DNA of 64,000 nt from Symsagittifera roscoffensis (lineage: Eukaryota; Xenacoelomorpha; Acoela; Convolutidae), in contig NC_087063.1 in the NCBI RefSeq assembly GCF_963678635.1, positions 81,205,574 to 81,269,573 on the forward strand, written 5' to 3'. This document shows, one piece after another, positions 34,401-46,700 of this stretch; the first letter of the stretch is position 1, and the number at the start of each line of letters is the position of its first letter. A model generated the notes under the pieces. The model worked only from the letters and a program-made list of their open reading frames with translations. It ran no database searches and was not told the DNA's origin. The position numbers were made by a program, and so were the translations under genes.

Positions 34401-37365
34401 ATTCAGTATTTTTTTTTCATTTTTTATTTCATGTTCTTTTATATGTCCTCCGTTTGAGTTATCGATTTTCAACTCATTTTTAAAACAAAATTCATCCTAA
34501 GAAAATTAGCCAAAAAAATGAATGTTGGTTTTTTTAATATTTTGTTTGTACGTTTTAACAAGTTTAATGATGGTCTCAATGCATAGTATGTGCGAGAGCT
34601 TCAATGCCTCAGAGGTTACAAGGTTTTGATTAACCAGAGGGTTTGTCACTTGTGTTTGGCTACAAACACAGCCAAACACGATGAGAAAAAAAACGTGGAA
34701 AAAAGAACAAAAACATGATTTTTTGGTTTATGGAAAAAATTAGTAATACATTTTCCATAACCCAGGAATTTTAATCAAAAACCTTTCATGCAATTTTCTG
34801 TACTTATGGAGTCGCATGAAAATTGTCTGACTAGAATTTGTAACATATATCAAATTGTATTATTTGCATTTCTGGACATCGCGGGTATCAAAATCCAATA
34901 TAATCGATTCCAATCCATAGCTATAATCGATTCTAATCCATAATCGAAACTACAAAGCGGGATAGGTTGACATGGACGCAGATCTAAGAAGTTCTCGAAG
35001 TGGTAGATACTAAAACTAAAAAATTCAAAAAAATTGCCGACTATTTTTTGTTGCAGTCCAAATTGATTTTGAAGGCTTTTACGAAACACTAGAAAGAATC
35101 TTTTGTTCACCGCGGCCGGATTTCTGTTTTATGGCACGTTACTGAAAATGCGTACTTAATTCGGCACGCTCTCCCCCCTAAAATTTCAAATCTTCAAGCT
35201 TTCAAAGTTTTGTTGTCATTTTTAATCAGTAAGGGGGGTGGGCATAGCCAAAAGCATCAACTAAAAGTTTGTAACTGGCAACAATGTTTCCTGTAAAATT
35301 AAATAATTCGTGATTATTATCGCGATCAGAGATCAACCCGGGCTTATAAGGAAGGCAGGCATAATTTGTCAAATGAGTTGTAGCTATTTTCCTTGTAAAC
35401 CCATCAAACCATCCGAAGGATTCGTGAGCTATATATCATATCCCAATAATCATTTCCAGTTCTAATTCAGGCTTCAAAAGGAAGCGTGAAAAAATTTAAG
35501 CTAATAGCTGAAAAAAAAATCTGCGTAATTTTGGCAATCAGACCAAAAATAAAAAAGAAAATAGGAAAATATGAAAAGTGAGCGAACACAGTTTCGCTTT
35601 GTTTCTCATCATAGCTTCCAGCAGTTTTGGACTGGACCCTCCGGATTAGTAATTAAATACTCGGGTTCCACACTTTTCGAAGATCGGCTGGGGAATTTAT
35701 AAGAAAAAATAGAAGCAATTTTGGATGACCTTCTTGTTCATGATTTACAACGAATTAGATTTGGGTAATTCTTAAGCTTCATGCTGGCATTGAGACGCCC
35801 TGATATTTATGGTAATTTCAGAACTAAAATTGATATGAAATGCGGATCAGAAAACAATGACCTTGAAGGACCTTTAGTACGCATTTTTGTCAATTTAAGG
35901 TGTGAAAAAATATGAAACATGAACTCTGCTCAGCAGCCGGGTAATTTTTTCCAAAAATTTTCTCTGGTATAAATTTGTTTCTATAGAGGCGTTGAAGTCA
36001 GACAATTCAGATGATTTTTCCTTGAAAATTGTGAAAGAGGTCCGATCAATTCACGCACCTACTAGACATGATGATGGCGTTTTTTTAAACATTAATTCGT
36101 GTCTCACCTTATTTTTGGAAATGACCCTCCGGTTTTTGATTAAAGTGAGTATTAGATGCAGATGGAACGATGGAACTAGTAATTCTCTAGCTATATTATC
36201 CACAGTAAAAACAAGAAAAATTAAAACAGGAAAACATCAGTGGACATTTTAAAATCTCAGGTGGAGCATTTGAATCACATGTTGGGAAGAACCAAGAAAG
36301 ATTATTTTTAAAACTCCAGGCTGGTTCTTACTAAACATGATGACTAAAGATGCTGCGCTTTTCAACATGGCAAAATAATCTCTTGATGATTATGACTGCT
36401 CATATTTATATTGATAAGTGCTTTTGATTTGGTAATAAGTAAAGGTTAGAAATAATGAAAAAAGGGGAAATAGAGGAAGTTAAGATAAACAAGGATCTGC
36501 GAAACAAGAGCAAGACAGTTCCGCTTTGTTCGAAAGGCATCTGGAAGCTAAGAATTAAGATAGGCTATGCTAATTTGGATGTTGACCATTGTTCTTGTTT
36601 CAATCGATATCATTTTTGAGTAAGTTTATTCAAATCGCGGATCGTGTTACGTGCTTTTACTTTCTGGTTTGATTGCAGATATTCATTACACCATCAACGC
36701 GATTTGTTCACAATCCAACTCAAGTTATAATATATTAGCATTACCAACAAATAACTTGGTATAATTTATACATATACAATTAAATGTATTGTACACCTGT
36801 GCATGAAAAATAAGAGTGCAATATACATATTATGTTTAGCTGATGGTTAGAAAGACTTGGCTATAATAAGACGCCAGAAGCTATAATAAATCTATAAATT
36901 CATCAGTATAATCGATTATTACATGCCGTGGTTTTTGACTTGTAATAACAATACACCTATCAACCATATAGTAAAAACTCTTTGCAAAACGCAACTGCTG
37001 ATACCATTTCTTGAATAAATGGCCAACAGTCCATTTATTACACGTTTAACTAGCCAACAAAACTGTCTTTGATTGTGTTACGTTGCGTAGACAGAAATGA
37101 GAATAATCTACAAATCTGCTCTTAAGAATGCATGCCAATTAATTTTGCAGATTAATCGCGTCTGAAGTTCACATTGAGCAAACAAAATTTTGGTCAAAAC
37201 GACAATGACACACGTTTTCCAGGTTTTTTTGCCCAAGCTAGCATCAGTTGATAATCTGATTTGTACTTTGAGGTGCTTTGATGTTCCAGGTTTGGTGGCA
37301 AATTTTTGTCTTTCAAATATTAAATGAGATAATTTCTCAGCTAATTTTGCTTACCCTGGTCGAAC
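31403..37365. other. AT-rich region, no gene recognised
   Basis: No exon-like island or RNA gene was recognised. A part-copy of the CCCGGGTTGACC palindrome family lies at 34,316-34,870 (GTCACTTGTGTTTGGC near 34,647). ATAATCGATT motifs occur at 34,893-34,945 and 36,910-36,925. A G-rich patch is at 33,919-33,968. If the SH3 gene's 5' exons lie further upstream, this may all be intron. Confidence 0.5.
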
Positions 37366-37369
37366 CCTC

Positions 37370-40300
37370 AGTTTTTTCTAATGTCGCCCCGTCAGCTTTT
37401 TTCGAGTCGCGCTATCAGTAATTTAATACATCGCGCAGTCAACTATTTCGTCAAGTCGCACCGCGTACCGTTTTTAGACTGGACATCGTAGTCGGGCCGT
37501 GGGTTAAAGTCGCGCCACCAGTTTTCTAATAAGTTGCGGCGTCAGTCTTTTCATAAGCGCACAATCAGTCTTCTCCTAAGTAGCGCCATCATTCTTCGCT
37601 TGAGGTCGCGCTGCTAAAGTCGTGCTATATACCGTTTTTAGACTGAGTTTTGTGGTCTTGACGCGGGTTTAAGTAGCGCCGTCAGTTATGTCTAAACTCA
37701 GGCTGTCAATCTTTTCTTAAGTCGCGCCTCCAGTTCTTTCTTAAGTCGCGCCGCTGTTCCTGGGTTAAATCTCGTCGTTAGTCTTTTCGTAAGTCGCGCC
37801 ATCAGTCGCTTCTTAAAGTGCGCCAGTCTTTTTGTAAGTCTCACCGTCAATCTTTTTTAATATCGCACCGCCAGTTTTTTTGGGTAATGTCGCCAGTTTT
37901 TTGTCAGTCGCACCGTTAGTGTTTTCGTAGATCGCACCTTCACTCATTTCTTAAGTCTCGCCGTCAGGTTTTTCTTATGTTGCACCGATTAAGTCTTTTT
38001 TTAAGTGGTGCCACCAGTCTATTCGTAAGTCCCGCAGTCAGTTTTTTCTAAGACGAGCCGATTGTTTTTTCGTCAAATCGCTGAAAAAAAGATTATCGTC
38101 TTTTTTTATGTTTCGACCTTTAAGTCTATTCGTAATTCGTGCAACCAGTCTTCTATTAAGTCGATCTGTCAGTCATTTCGTCATTTCGCTCCGCTGAAGT
38201 CGCGCCGCATTCAGTTTTCAGAGTTTGTCAGGTCGCTGAAAAAAAAAGACGTTCGTTTTTAGACTGACTTTTGTAGTCGCGCCGGGGGTTCAAATTGCAT
38301 TGTCAGTATCTTCTTTTTTGCAATGTCATTGATATCTTAAATTGTGCCGTCAGTATTTTCGAAAGATTATTCTGCTGAAACCGCGCCGCATACAGTTTTT
38401 ATATTGGATTTCTTAACCCCGCAGAATTTTTTTGCCGCGCCCGCAGTTCTTGTCGCAATGCGCGTCAACAGACTTTTCGTGAGCGGTGGTGTTAGTCTTT
38501 TCTCAAATCGCGCCGTCAGTCTTTTCTCGAGTCGCGCCTACAGTCTTCTCTTAAGTAGCGCCGCTGAATTCTTCTCTTAAAACTCGCCGCCTAAATCTTT
38601 TCGTTAGTCGCGTCGCCAGTTTTTTTTTGTAAATAGGGCAGCCAGTGTGTCCGTAAGTCGCGCCGTCACTCTTTTCGCGCCGTCAAAATTTTAGATCACG
38701 CCGTCAAAATTGAACAGTTTTTTTTTCTGTCAGCTCGCTGAAAAAAAACTATCGTTTTTAGACTGACTTTTGTAGTCGCGCCGCGGGTTGAAATTGCATT
38801 GTCAGTATCTTCTTATTCGCGATGTCAGTGTTTTCTTGAATTGTGCTGTCAGTGTTTTCGAAAAATCATTCTGCTGAAGCCGCGCCGCATACAGTTTTTA
38901 TATTGGATTTCATAACCCCACAGAAGTTTTTTGTCGCGCCCGCAATTCTTGTCGCAATTCGCGCCACCAGTCTGTTCGTAAGTCGCATTGTTAGTCTTTT
39001 CTCAAGTCGCGCCATCAGTCTTTTCTCAAGTCGCACCGTCAGTCTCTTCGTAAATTGCGCTTCTTAAGTCTTTTCCAAAGTCGCGCCGCGTGTCTTCTAC
39101 AAAATCGCGCCTTCAGTCTTTTGTTCAGGTTGCTCGGATAAATTCGCTCAGCATACCGTTTTTATAACGCTTTTGGTAGTGGCGCCGCGGCTAAAAGTCG
39201 CGCTGTCCGCCTTTTCTGAAGTCGCGCCGTCAGTATAATCGTAAGTTGCTCAGTCAGTCTATTCTAAGACGCGCCCCTTGTATTTTCGTCAAGCTGCCGA
39301 AGAAAAAATATCGTCTATTCGTAATTTTTGACCGTTAAGTCTATTTGTAATTTGCGCCAACAGTCTCTTTATTAGTCGTTTATCAATTTTTTTTGTCAAG
39401 TCGCTCTGCTAAAGACGCACCGCATGCAGTTTTTACACTGAATTTTGTAGTGGTGCCGCGGCTTTGATGCGCTGGCAGTGTTTTCGCAATTGATGCGGTC
39501 AGTCATGTCTTAAATCGCGCCGCTAAGATTATTTCTTAAATCGGCTTTTTCTCAAGTCGCTGAAGAATAGACTATCGTTTTTAGACTGAATTTGGCAGTC
39601 ACGACACGAGCTCAAAATGTAAAAATCAGTCTGTTTTTATGTCGCGACGTCAGTCGTTTCTTAAATAGCGCCTCCTAAGTCTATTCTCAAGACAAGCCAC
39701 CAGTCTTTTTATAAATCGCGCCGTCAGATCGTTTTATCAGATCGCTCTGCTGATGTTGCGCGAATACCCATTTCAGACTGAAAATGATAGTTGCGCCGCA
39801 GTTTTATATCACGCTGGCAGTCTTCTCACAATTCGCGCCACCATATTCGTAGTTTGCGCTGCTAGTTTTTTCTAAGATTCGCAGTTAGTTTTTTGTCGAG
39901 TCGCTAAAGGAAATACTATAGTTTTAAGACAGAATTTTAGTTGTCGCACCGCGGGTTAAAATGGCGCTGTCAGTCTCTTTTTATGAGCGACGTCAATCTT
40001 CACTTATATTGAGATGCTAATTTTCTCTTAAATCGCATCGTCAGTCGCTCCGCTAAAGTTGTGCTGAGACCCATTTTAGACTGAGTTTCGTAGTTGCGCC
40101 GCGGCCTTATGTCACGCCGGCAGTTTTTTCAAAACGCGCTGTCACTCTGTTGTGAAGTCACGCCGCCCGGCTTTTTTTAGTTGCGCCGTCAGTCTTTTCT
40201 TAAATCGTCCCTCAGTTTTTTTAAGTCGCGCCGATATTTTTTTATTAGTTCGCACCGTCAGTAATTTAACCAGGTCGTTCATTTAGTCGCGCCGCATACC

Positions 40301-42800
40301 GTTTTTAGACTAAAAATAGTAGTGGCTTTGCGGCTTTTATCAATTCAGCGGTGTCGCGCTGACAGTCTTTTATCAATTCGCGTCGTCAGTCTCTCCTCAA
40401 TTCTTGCCCTCAGTCTGTTCTTATTTTCCTTGAGTCAGTTTTTACCAATTGGCGCCGCCTTATATTTTCTTTAGTCGCCTTATCAGTCTTCCCATTAGAG
40501 ATGCCGTCAACCGTTTCTTAAGTCAGGCGATCGATTGTTTTGAAAGTCACGCCGCCAGCTTTTTATTACTCGCGCCGTCAGTCTTTTCGTAAGTCGAAAA
40601 GTCCTTCCCTTCTTAAGTCGCGCCGTCAGTTTTTCTTGAGCCGTGCCTCCAGTGTTTTTGCGATTGCGTCGTCAAACTTTCCGTAAGCCTCATCGTCAAT
40701 CTTTGTCTAACTCGCGCCGTCAATCTTTTCCTAATGTTGCGCCGGTAGTTTGTCCGTGATTCGCGAGGCCAGTCTTTTTATAAGTCGCGCCGTCGATTTT
40801 TTCGTTAGTCGCGCTGTCAAATTTCTTTTTAGCGACGCCTCCGTCTTTTCTTGACTTCATGCCGCTAAACAAGCGTGCGGCATGACGTTTTTAGACTGAA
40901 TTTCATAGTGACGCCACGGTTTAAAAGCCTGCCTTTGTTCTTTTCTTACTTCAAGTCGTCAGTCTTTTCGCCCTCAATCGTAGGTCGCGCAGTCAATTTT
41001 TTAAAGTTGCGGTTTCAGTTTTTTCATCAATGCTTGTCGCTGAAGATGCACTGAATAACGTTTTTAGACTGAACTTTAGTCATTTCTTCATTCGCTCTCT
41101 TAAATTTTTCTTAAGGCACAACGCCGTTTTTTGTATGTTGTGCCACCAATCTTCTCGTAAGTTGCGCTGCCAGTCGTTTGGGAACTTGTAACCTCTTACT
41201 TTTTGTAATTCGGGTCTCTAAATTCTGATTTTTTAAGTCGCGCCGTCAGTTTTTTGTTACTTGCACACTCAATTTTTTCTTAAGTCGCGCCGCCTACATT
41301 TTTTCAAGCCGCGCCATTAACTTTCTCCTTAGTCGCGCCGACGGTTTTTTTTCTCAAGTCGCGCTAAAAAAAATTTTCGACTGAATGACGTAGTCGGGCA
41401 GCTAGTTGAAATCGTGTCGTCAGTCTTTTTTTAAGTCGCTCGTTAACTTTTTTTAAATTCACGGCGCCAGTTTTTTCGTAAGTGCACCTTCACTATTTTA
41501 CTAAGTTGTGAGGTTCAATTTTTTTTTGAGTCGCGCCGTCAATGTTTTCATAATTCGCGCCCCCAGTATTCTCGTGAGTCACGCCCTCAGAGATTTCGTT
41601 ACTTGCGCCCTAGTTGTTTCACAATTCACGTGATTTAAGTTTTTTTTGAGCCGCGCGTCAGAATGTTTGCAAGTCGCGCCGTCAGTCTTCTCGTGAGTCG
41701 AGCCGTCAGTGTTATCATAAATCTTGCCTTATTCTTTTGTAAATTGCGTCGCTCAAATCTTTTTTTTCTAATGCGAGATGTCAGTCTTTTTGAAAATTGC
41801 GCCGTCAGTCTTTTTTTCAAGTCGCGCCGTCAGTGTTTCCATAAATCGCGCACTCTTTTGTGTCGTCGTAATTCGCGTCGATGAAGTTTTTGTTTAATTT
41901 CCAAAGTTAGTTTTTTTAAAGTCATTCCGACAGTCTTTTCGAAGTCGCGCCATCCGTATTTTCTCCAGTCGCATCGCATACGGTTCTTAGATTGATTTAC
42001 GGAGTCGGACCTTAAATTTCTCCGTTTTAATGTTTTCTTTAATTTTCCTTTTTTTAATTTAATTTTTAATTTTTTTACCTAAATCGCTTGGTCAACCTTT
42101 TATTATGTCACGAAGCCAGTTTTGTTGTAAATCGCATTATCCGTCTTTTTGTAGGTTGAACAATCAGACTTTTAATTAGTCTTGCGGTCAGTCTTTCTGC
42201 AGGTCGCGCTGTCATCTTCTTGTGAGTCGCACAGTCAGTGTTGTCACAAATCGAGCCTTTTTTGGTAATTCGCGTGGCTTAATTTTTTCAAGGCACGCCG
42301 TCAGTCTTTTTGAAAACCGAACCTTTAGTAATTTCATAAAAAAACTTACCTTATATTTCGTAATTCGCGTCGCTGAAATTTTTTTATGTCCCACCGCTAG
42401 TCTTTTTCTAAGTCAGGCAGTCAGTTTTTACGTAAGTCGCCCCATCGGTCTTTTCTCATCTCACACCACAGGCCGTTTTTAGAAAGCAAACGAGGTCGGA
42501 CTGCTGATTAAAGTCGCGCCATCAGTATTTTCTCAAATCGCTACGTTAACTTTTGATTATAACACGAGGCCAGTTTTGTCGTAAATCGCTTTGTCTGTCT
42601 TTTTGTAAGTTGGAACGTCAACGTTTTGATTATTCCTGTGATCAGTCTTTTTGCTTTTTTGCAAATTGCGCCGTTAGTGGTTTTGTGAGTCGCGCCCTCA
42701 ATCTTCTCGTGAATCACGCATTCAGTGTTTTTGCGCCTTATTTGTTTTGTAATTCACGACAATTAATTTTTCAGACCCGCTGTCAAACTGTTCGTAAAAC
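37370..42800. repeat. 24-bp CpG-rich minisatellite, about 5.4 kb
   Basis: A degenerate tandem array of a 24-bp unit, consensus AGTCGCGCCGTCAGTCTTTT plus CTTA, fills the region. Interspersed is a second motif, (GCATA)CCGTTTTTAGACTGAATTT followed by TAGTCGCGCCGCGG, every few hundred bases. A higher-order duplication of about 500 bp is visible (38,250-38,470 versus 38,750-38,970). The array would hold on the order of 200 units. The unit is a multiple of three, so short octapeptide frames (SRAVSLFS-like on plus) appear, but all are broken. I therefore call it non-coding. Confidence 0.95.
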
Positions 42801-42804
42801 GGCC

Positions 42805-42935
42805 GAAAACGCGCTGTGATGTACAAAATTGCTTAGACAATCACATGCTAATGTTTGCGCTTGTCACAACCTGAATTGTTTTCCCCTTTATCAGTTTATC
42901 CTTCGCCGTTTCTGGTTGTCGCAGTTCTTAGTTTT
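42805..42935 (+). repeat. Retroelement-like block, copy 1 of 3
   Basis: The segment with TTGCGCTTGTCAC and CGTTTCTGGTTGTCG matches blocks at 43,940-44,065 and 46,360-46,490 in the same orientation. It directly abuts the end of the minisatellite. Confidence 0.75.
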
Positions 42936-42956
42936 TATAATCAAAATTTTTCGTTT

Positions 42957-43025
42957 TCCTAGCAAAGTAGTAGCACAGCATAACTTATGACTGAATACAC
43001 TCTCTTACAGAAACATTGATCCGGA
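42957..43025 (+). repeat. Direct repeat shared with 48,198-48,268
   Basis: TCCTAGCAAAGTAGTAGCAC, then ATACACTCTCTTACAGAAA and CCGGATCC, occur here and again at 48,198-48,268 immediately before the Gypsy integrase relic. This suggests that pieces of the same retroelement family are present twice. Confidence 0.8.
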
Positions 43026-43479
43026 TCCGCAATCATCAGACAAAACATCTAGTGTTGTCTCGCCAGTCTAAGCCTAATAAAGAACATCAGTGGTAGAAAT
43101 CTGCTAAGTTGTATCCCACTCGTCAGACAACTTTTTTCTCGAACTCATCACAGATAAAGCGTGAGTTAATCTTAGTTAAACGGTGCCAGGAACCACCTGA
43201 AAAAAAAACAAGTAGCAATGAGATTTAGAGAAAAAGTCTAAGAGAACTTGAATGATTGGCCGGAAGATCATAGGAGGAAACTTGTTGAAATGGAATTTTA
43301 AGTAAGTGAGTTGAAAAACAGTTTGTCTGAGTTAAGAGAAAAACTTCAGAAAACCAACCTCACTCTACCTAGTCAATTGGCAAAAAAGCATGAATAATTT
43401 GTCTCCGCTCAAAAATCACCACCTGAAAGCTCTAAAAGGCCAGATAATTTCTCTAAGTTTTTGAGTAGAACAAGGAAAA

Positions 43480-44300
43480 TCATGTCCCGCTCATGCCTAT
43501 TCAAAACCTTAAAAAAATCTTCTTTTCAAATCCAAAAACAATGCTGGACTTTTTAGATCATTGATGGAATACTGTATTTGAAGACTCCAACTGCCTATCC
43601 CAAACAAGCCACGAGTTTTATTCTTAAAAGGATGCTGAGTATCACTCATTGCAGCAAAGTTATTGGATTTACTATGTTTATCAAAATTAAGGTTGTTCTT
43701 CTGATAACTGAATGCCAGCTGCTTGCGAATTATCTGATTTGGCAATGCATAGCCGCAAAGGTTGTCTTCCAGAATGGAAAGTAGCCCAAACTGACTGCAA
43801 CCTGCTATACAGGTATGAACTTTTTGGTCGATATGAATCAGCTGTTGTTTCTGCAGTTCTACTTAATAATAAAAAGTTTACCCACCTGAAAATGTTTGTT
43901 ACAGGAAAACCAAAACAATAATGACCGAATTCTTTATGGTGGGGTGATGAACAAAAATGCATGAGCTGCAAGGCAAAAATGTTTAGACAACCACACGCCT
44001 TGTTTGCGCTTGTCACGAGCTGCATTGTTGTCTCTTTATCAGTTTAACTTTTGCCGTTTCTTGTTTTAGCGTTTAAAAGTTTTTTCATTCAATGATTATC
44101 TTTAAAATGTTTATCTGCCAAAGCAAACATTCAGTAAGCTTCTAATTAAGCTTAGTCTATGCTTACAGATAGACATAAACTGAAGCGAAGAAGAAACCTG
44201 GACTTCTTTAATTGACTGAAGGAAAAAGCAGTAGGCTGTTCGGTTCAAACTCATCACCAAAAAAACCTGTGAAACCCAGAAAAACAAAAACTTTTCGCTG
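43480..44300 (+). repeat. About 0.8-kb direct repeat, first copy
   Basis: This block is repeated in the same orientation at about 45,890-46,700, an offset of about 2.41 kb. Shared landmarks are AAGGATGCTGAGTATCA/AAGGATGCCGAGTATCA, TTGTTCTTCTGATAACTGAA, TATGCTTACAGATAGACATA and CAGTAGGCTG. On the minus strand both copies encode a similar broken peptide (RKQLAFSYQKNNL). The source retroelement is not identified. Confidence 0.8.
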
Positions 44301-45889
44301 CAGATTCAGAAATTATTAGGAAGGGTCATGGGATTGTGCTGTTTTTAGGAAAAAGAACTACCCTCAACTTGCAAGATTCAAATAAAGTATAGTTGAAGTG
44401 ACAATAGACTGAGCAAGTCTGAATCAAATAAGAATAAAGATAGAAAGAACATCACAGAGCACGCCACTGCTGGTGATATATGAGAAAACGACTCATCTGA
44501 AGTGTTTTTACCAATTGCAACACTGGGTTTATCTTCTTTGAAACCAATCTCGAAGCTTCATGTTTTGTAATTGTGCACCGACATGTTCGAGAATCTTTTC
44601 TACTCTTTATAATCGACTCAAATTAGTTGGCGAACCTGTTAACTTAACAAAAAATGGTTTCTACCAATTTACTCAGGTTCGATTCAATTTATCAATTTGG
44701 TTAAAGCTGAGTGTTTCTTTTATGCCGAATAAAAATGATTTCATGTCAAATTTTGTGCATACGTAAAAAACAACATTGATATTGGTTTGCCGGATACATA
44801 TCCATAATATGCAAGCGTTCGGACTACACATCACAGTTATGAAGTTTTTTGAATTGACAAAAAGACAAGTAAACACAGTGCCCTCAGACTCATTGTGGTG
44901 CTTCTCCTAGGAAAGATACTTTGCTCACCTTGTTTTTCGTTCGGCTGGCGACAGAATGGGTCATGAGTGGTCCAATGCCGTCGTCTGATAGTTTAAGTTC
45001 CTCGTGCTTCAAGTGCGTTGTTGAAATTTGTTCGCCGCTAACTGTCGAGACGAAATGTGCACAACCAATTAACGAGATGGAGGTTTTTAAATAAGTTGAT
45101 AGACGTTCTGCTGACGACAAGCGCGACTTGTTGATTCTCAATTCTGAAACAACTCACGATAGTATAAAAAACGAGGTGTTTGTGCTTTGGGCCAAGAATT
45201 TAATTGACCTTCTAAAACTATTGCTCGTTTCTCGCAAAGTTCAATAACTTAGAGTGAAGGTTTGGTGAAAAGCTGAGCTGCTTGAAAGAAACGCAGGCTT
45301 AACTACGGTAGGATATTAGCAAAGCTTATGTTGTTGCCGTAAAATCACATGAATCATATGCGAGAAACAATCGCTGCACACAAATCGCTTTCAAAACCGA
45401 GTAAGTCGTGTAAGGAGCGCCGAGTACTTAATGGCGTGCCTGGATCTGCTTCAAAAATTAATTTCCGTTCTTTTGCGTATGCGACAACACCAAAATTCCA
45501 TTTCAGCAGATATAGAGTGGATGCTTCTCCATTCGAAATACTCGAACACGACAAACCTTAGTTTTTTGGTGACAAGAGGATGCCACAACCGATATGGTAG
45601 TCCACCAAAACACTGTGTACCCTGAATCCGCATCAGTGGTAACAGAGAAGTTTTTATCACCTAGGACGATTACCTAGACTTGATCAAAGACGTTTGACAA
45701 GCGCCTAGAACTAGTCGCGATTGATTTTTTTTGTTTAAGTTAAATGCGTTTAGTTTGACTAAATTTGCAGCTAACGTTAAGGATGTTAGTTTAAAATAAG
45801 ATGTTTAATTGATGAGTGACCCGAATCGGTCTGATGACTAAACGGAAGACATTAGCTAAAAATTTTTTATAGTTTTTGTGTAGGGCAAG
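44301..45889. other. Spacer in the retroelement graveyard
   Basis: No recognisable reverse transcriptase or protease motif survives. Short open frames on both strands (for example 45,349-45,561) lack family signatures. The stretch is probably decayed retroelement sequence by position, and nothing more can be supported. Confidence 0.4.
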
Positions 45890-46700
45890 ACAAATCATGT
45901 CCTGCTCATGCCTACATAATACATCAAAAACTTCTTCTTCATAATTCCAAAAACGATGCTGGATGTTTTATCTCATTGGTGGAATTCCGTATTTTGATAC
46001 TGCAACTGCCTATCCCCAAAAAACCACGCGATTTACGGTTAAAAGGATGCCGAGTATCAGTCAGTGCACCAAAACTATTGGATTTACTCTGATTATCAAA
46101 ATCAAGGTTGTTCTTCTGATAACTGAAGGCCAGCTGCTTGCGAACTAACTGATTGGGTAATGCATAAACGCAAAGGTTATCTTCCAGAATTGAAGTAGCC
46201 CAAACTGACGGCAATCGGCTATATAGGCATGAACTGTTACTGTTCGGTCAACATGAATGCGCTCTTGTTTCTGCAGTTCTACTTGATAATAAAAAAATTG
46301 ACTCACTTGAGTTTGTTACAGGAAAACCAAACAGCAATCACCGAATTTTGCATGGTGCTGTGATGAACGAAAATACTTCAGCTGCAATGCAAAAATGCCT
46401 AGACAACCGCACGTCTTTGTTGGCGCTTGTCATAAGCTGATCTGTTTTCTCCTTCATCAGTTTCTCCTTGGTCACTTCTGGTTGTCGGATATCTTGAAAA
46501 TATTTTTCTGCTAAACCGAACAGTCTATAATATTCTACTTAATCTCATGGAAGCGTTTTCTATGCTTACAGATAGACATACAAATGACAGCGTCAGAGAC
46601 TCCTGGACTTCATTAATTGGCTGAAACAAAAATCAGTAGGCTGCTCAGATCAAAGTCGAGGCCAAAAAAAATTTGTGTAGCCCAGAAAACAAACAATTTT
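45890..46700 (+). repeat. About 0.8-kb direct repeat, second copy
   Basis: Diverged second copy of 43,480-44,300, including the three-copy block at 46,360-46,490 and the ATGCTTACAGATAGACATA segment near 46,560-46,580. Identity is interrupted by small indels, so the duplication is old. Confidence 0.8.

Noticed and set aside
35992-36252. 86-codon plus-strand open frame
   Set aside because: TTG-started, no recognisable family, no splice support. Insufficient to call a gene.
38344-42819. Short open frames with SRAVSLFS-like octapeptide repeats across the minisatellite
   Set aside because: They follow from a 24-bp repeat unit being divisible by three. Frames are short, broken by stops and present on both strands, with no splice or start context.
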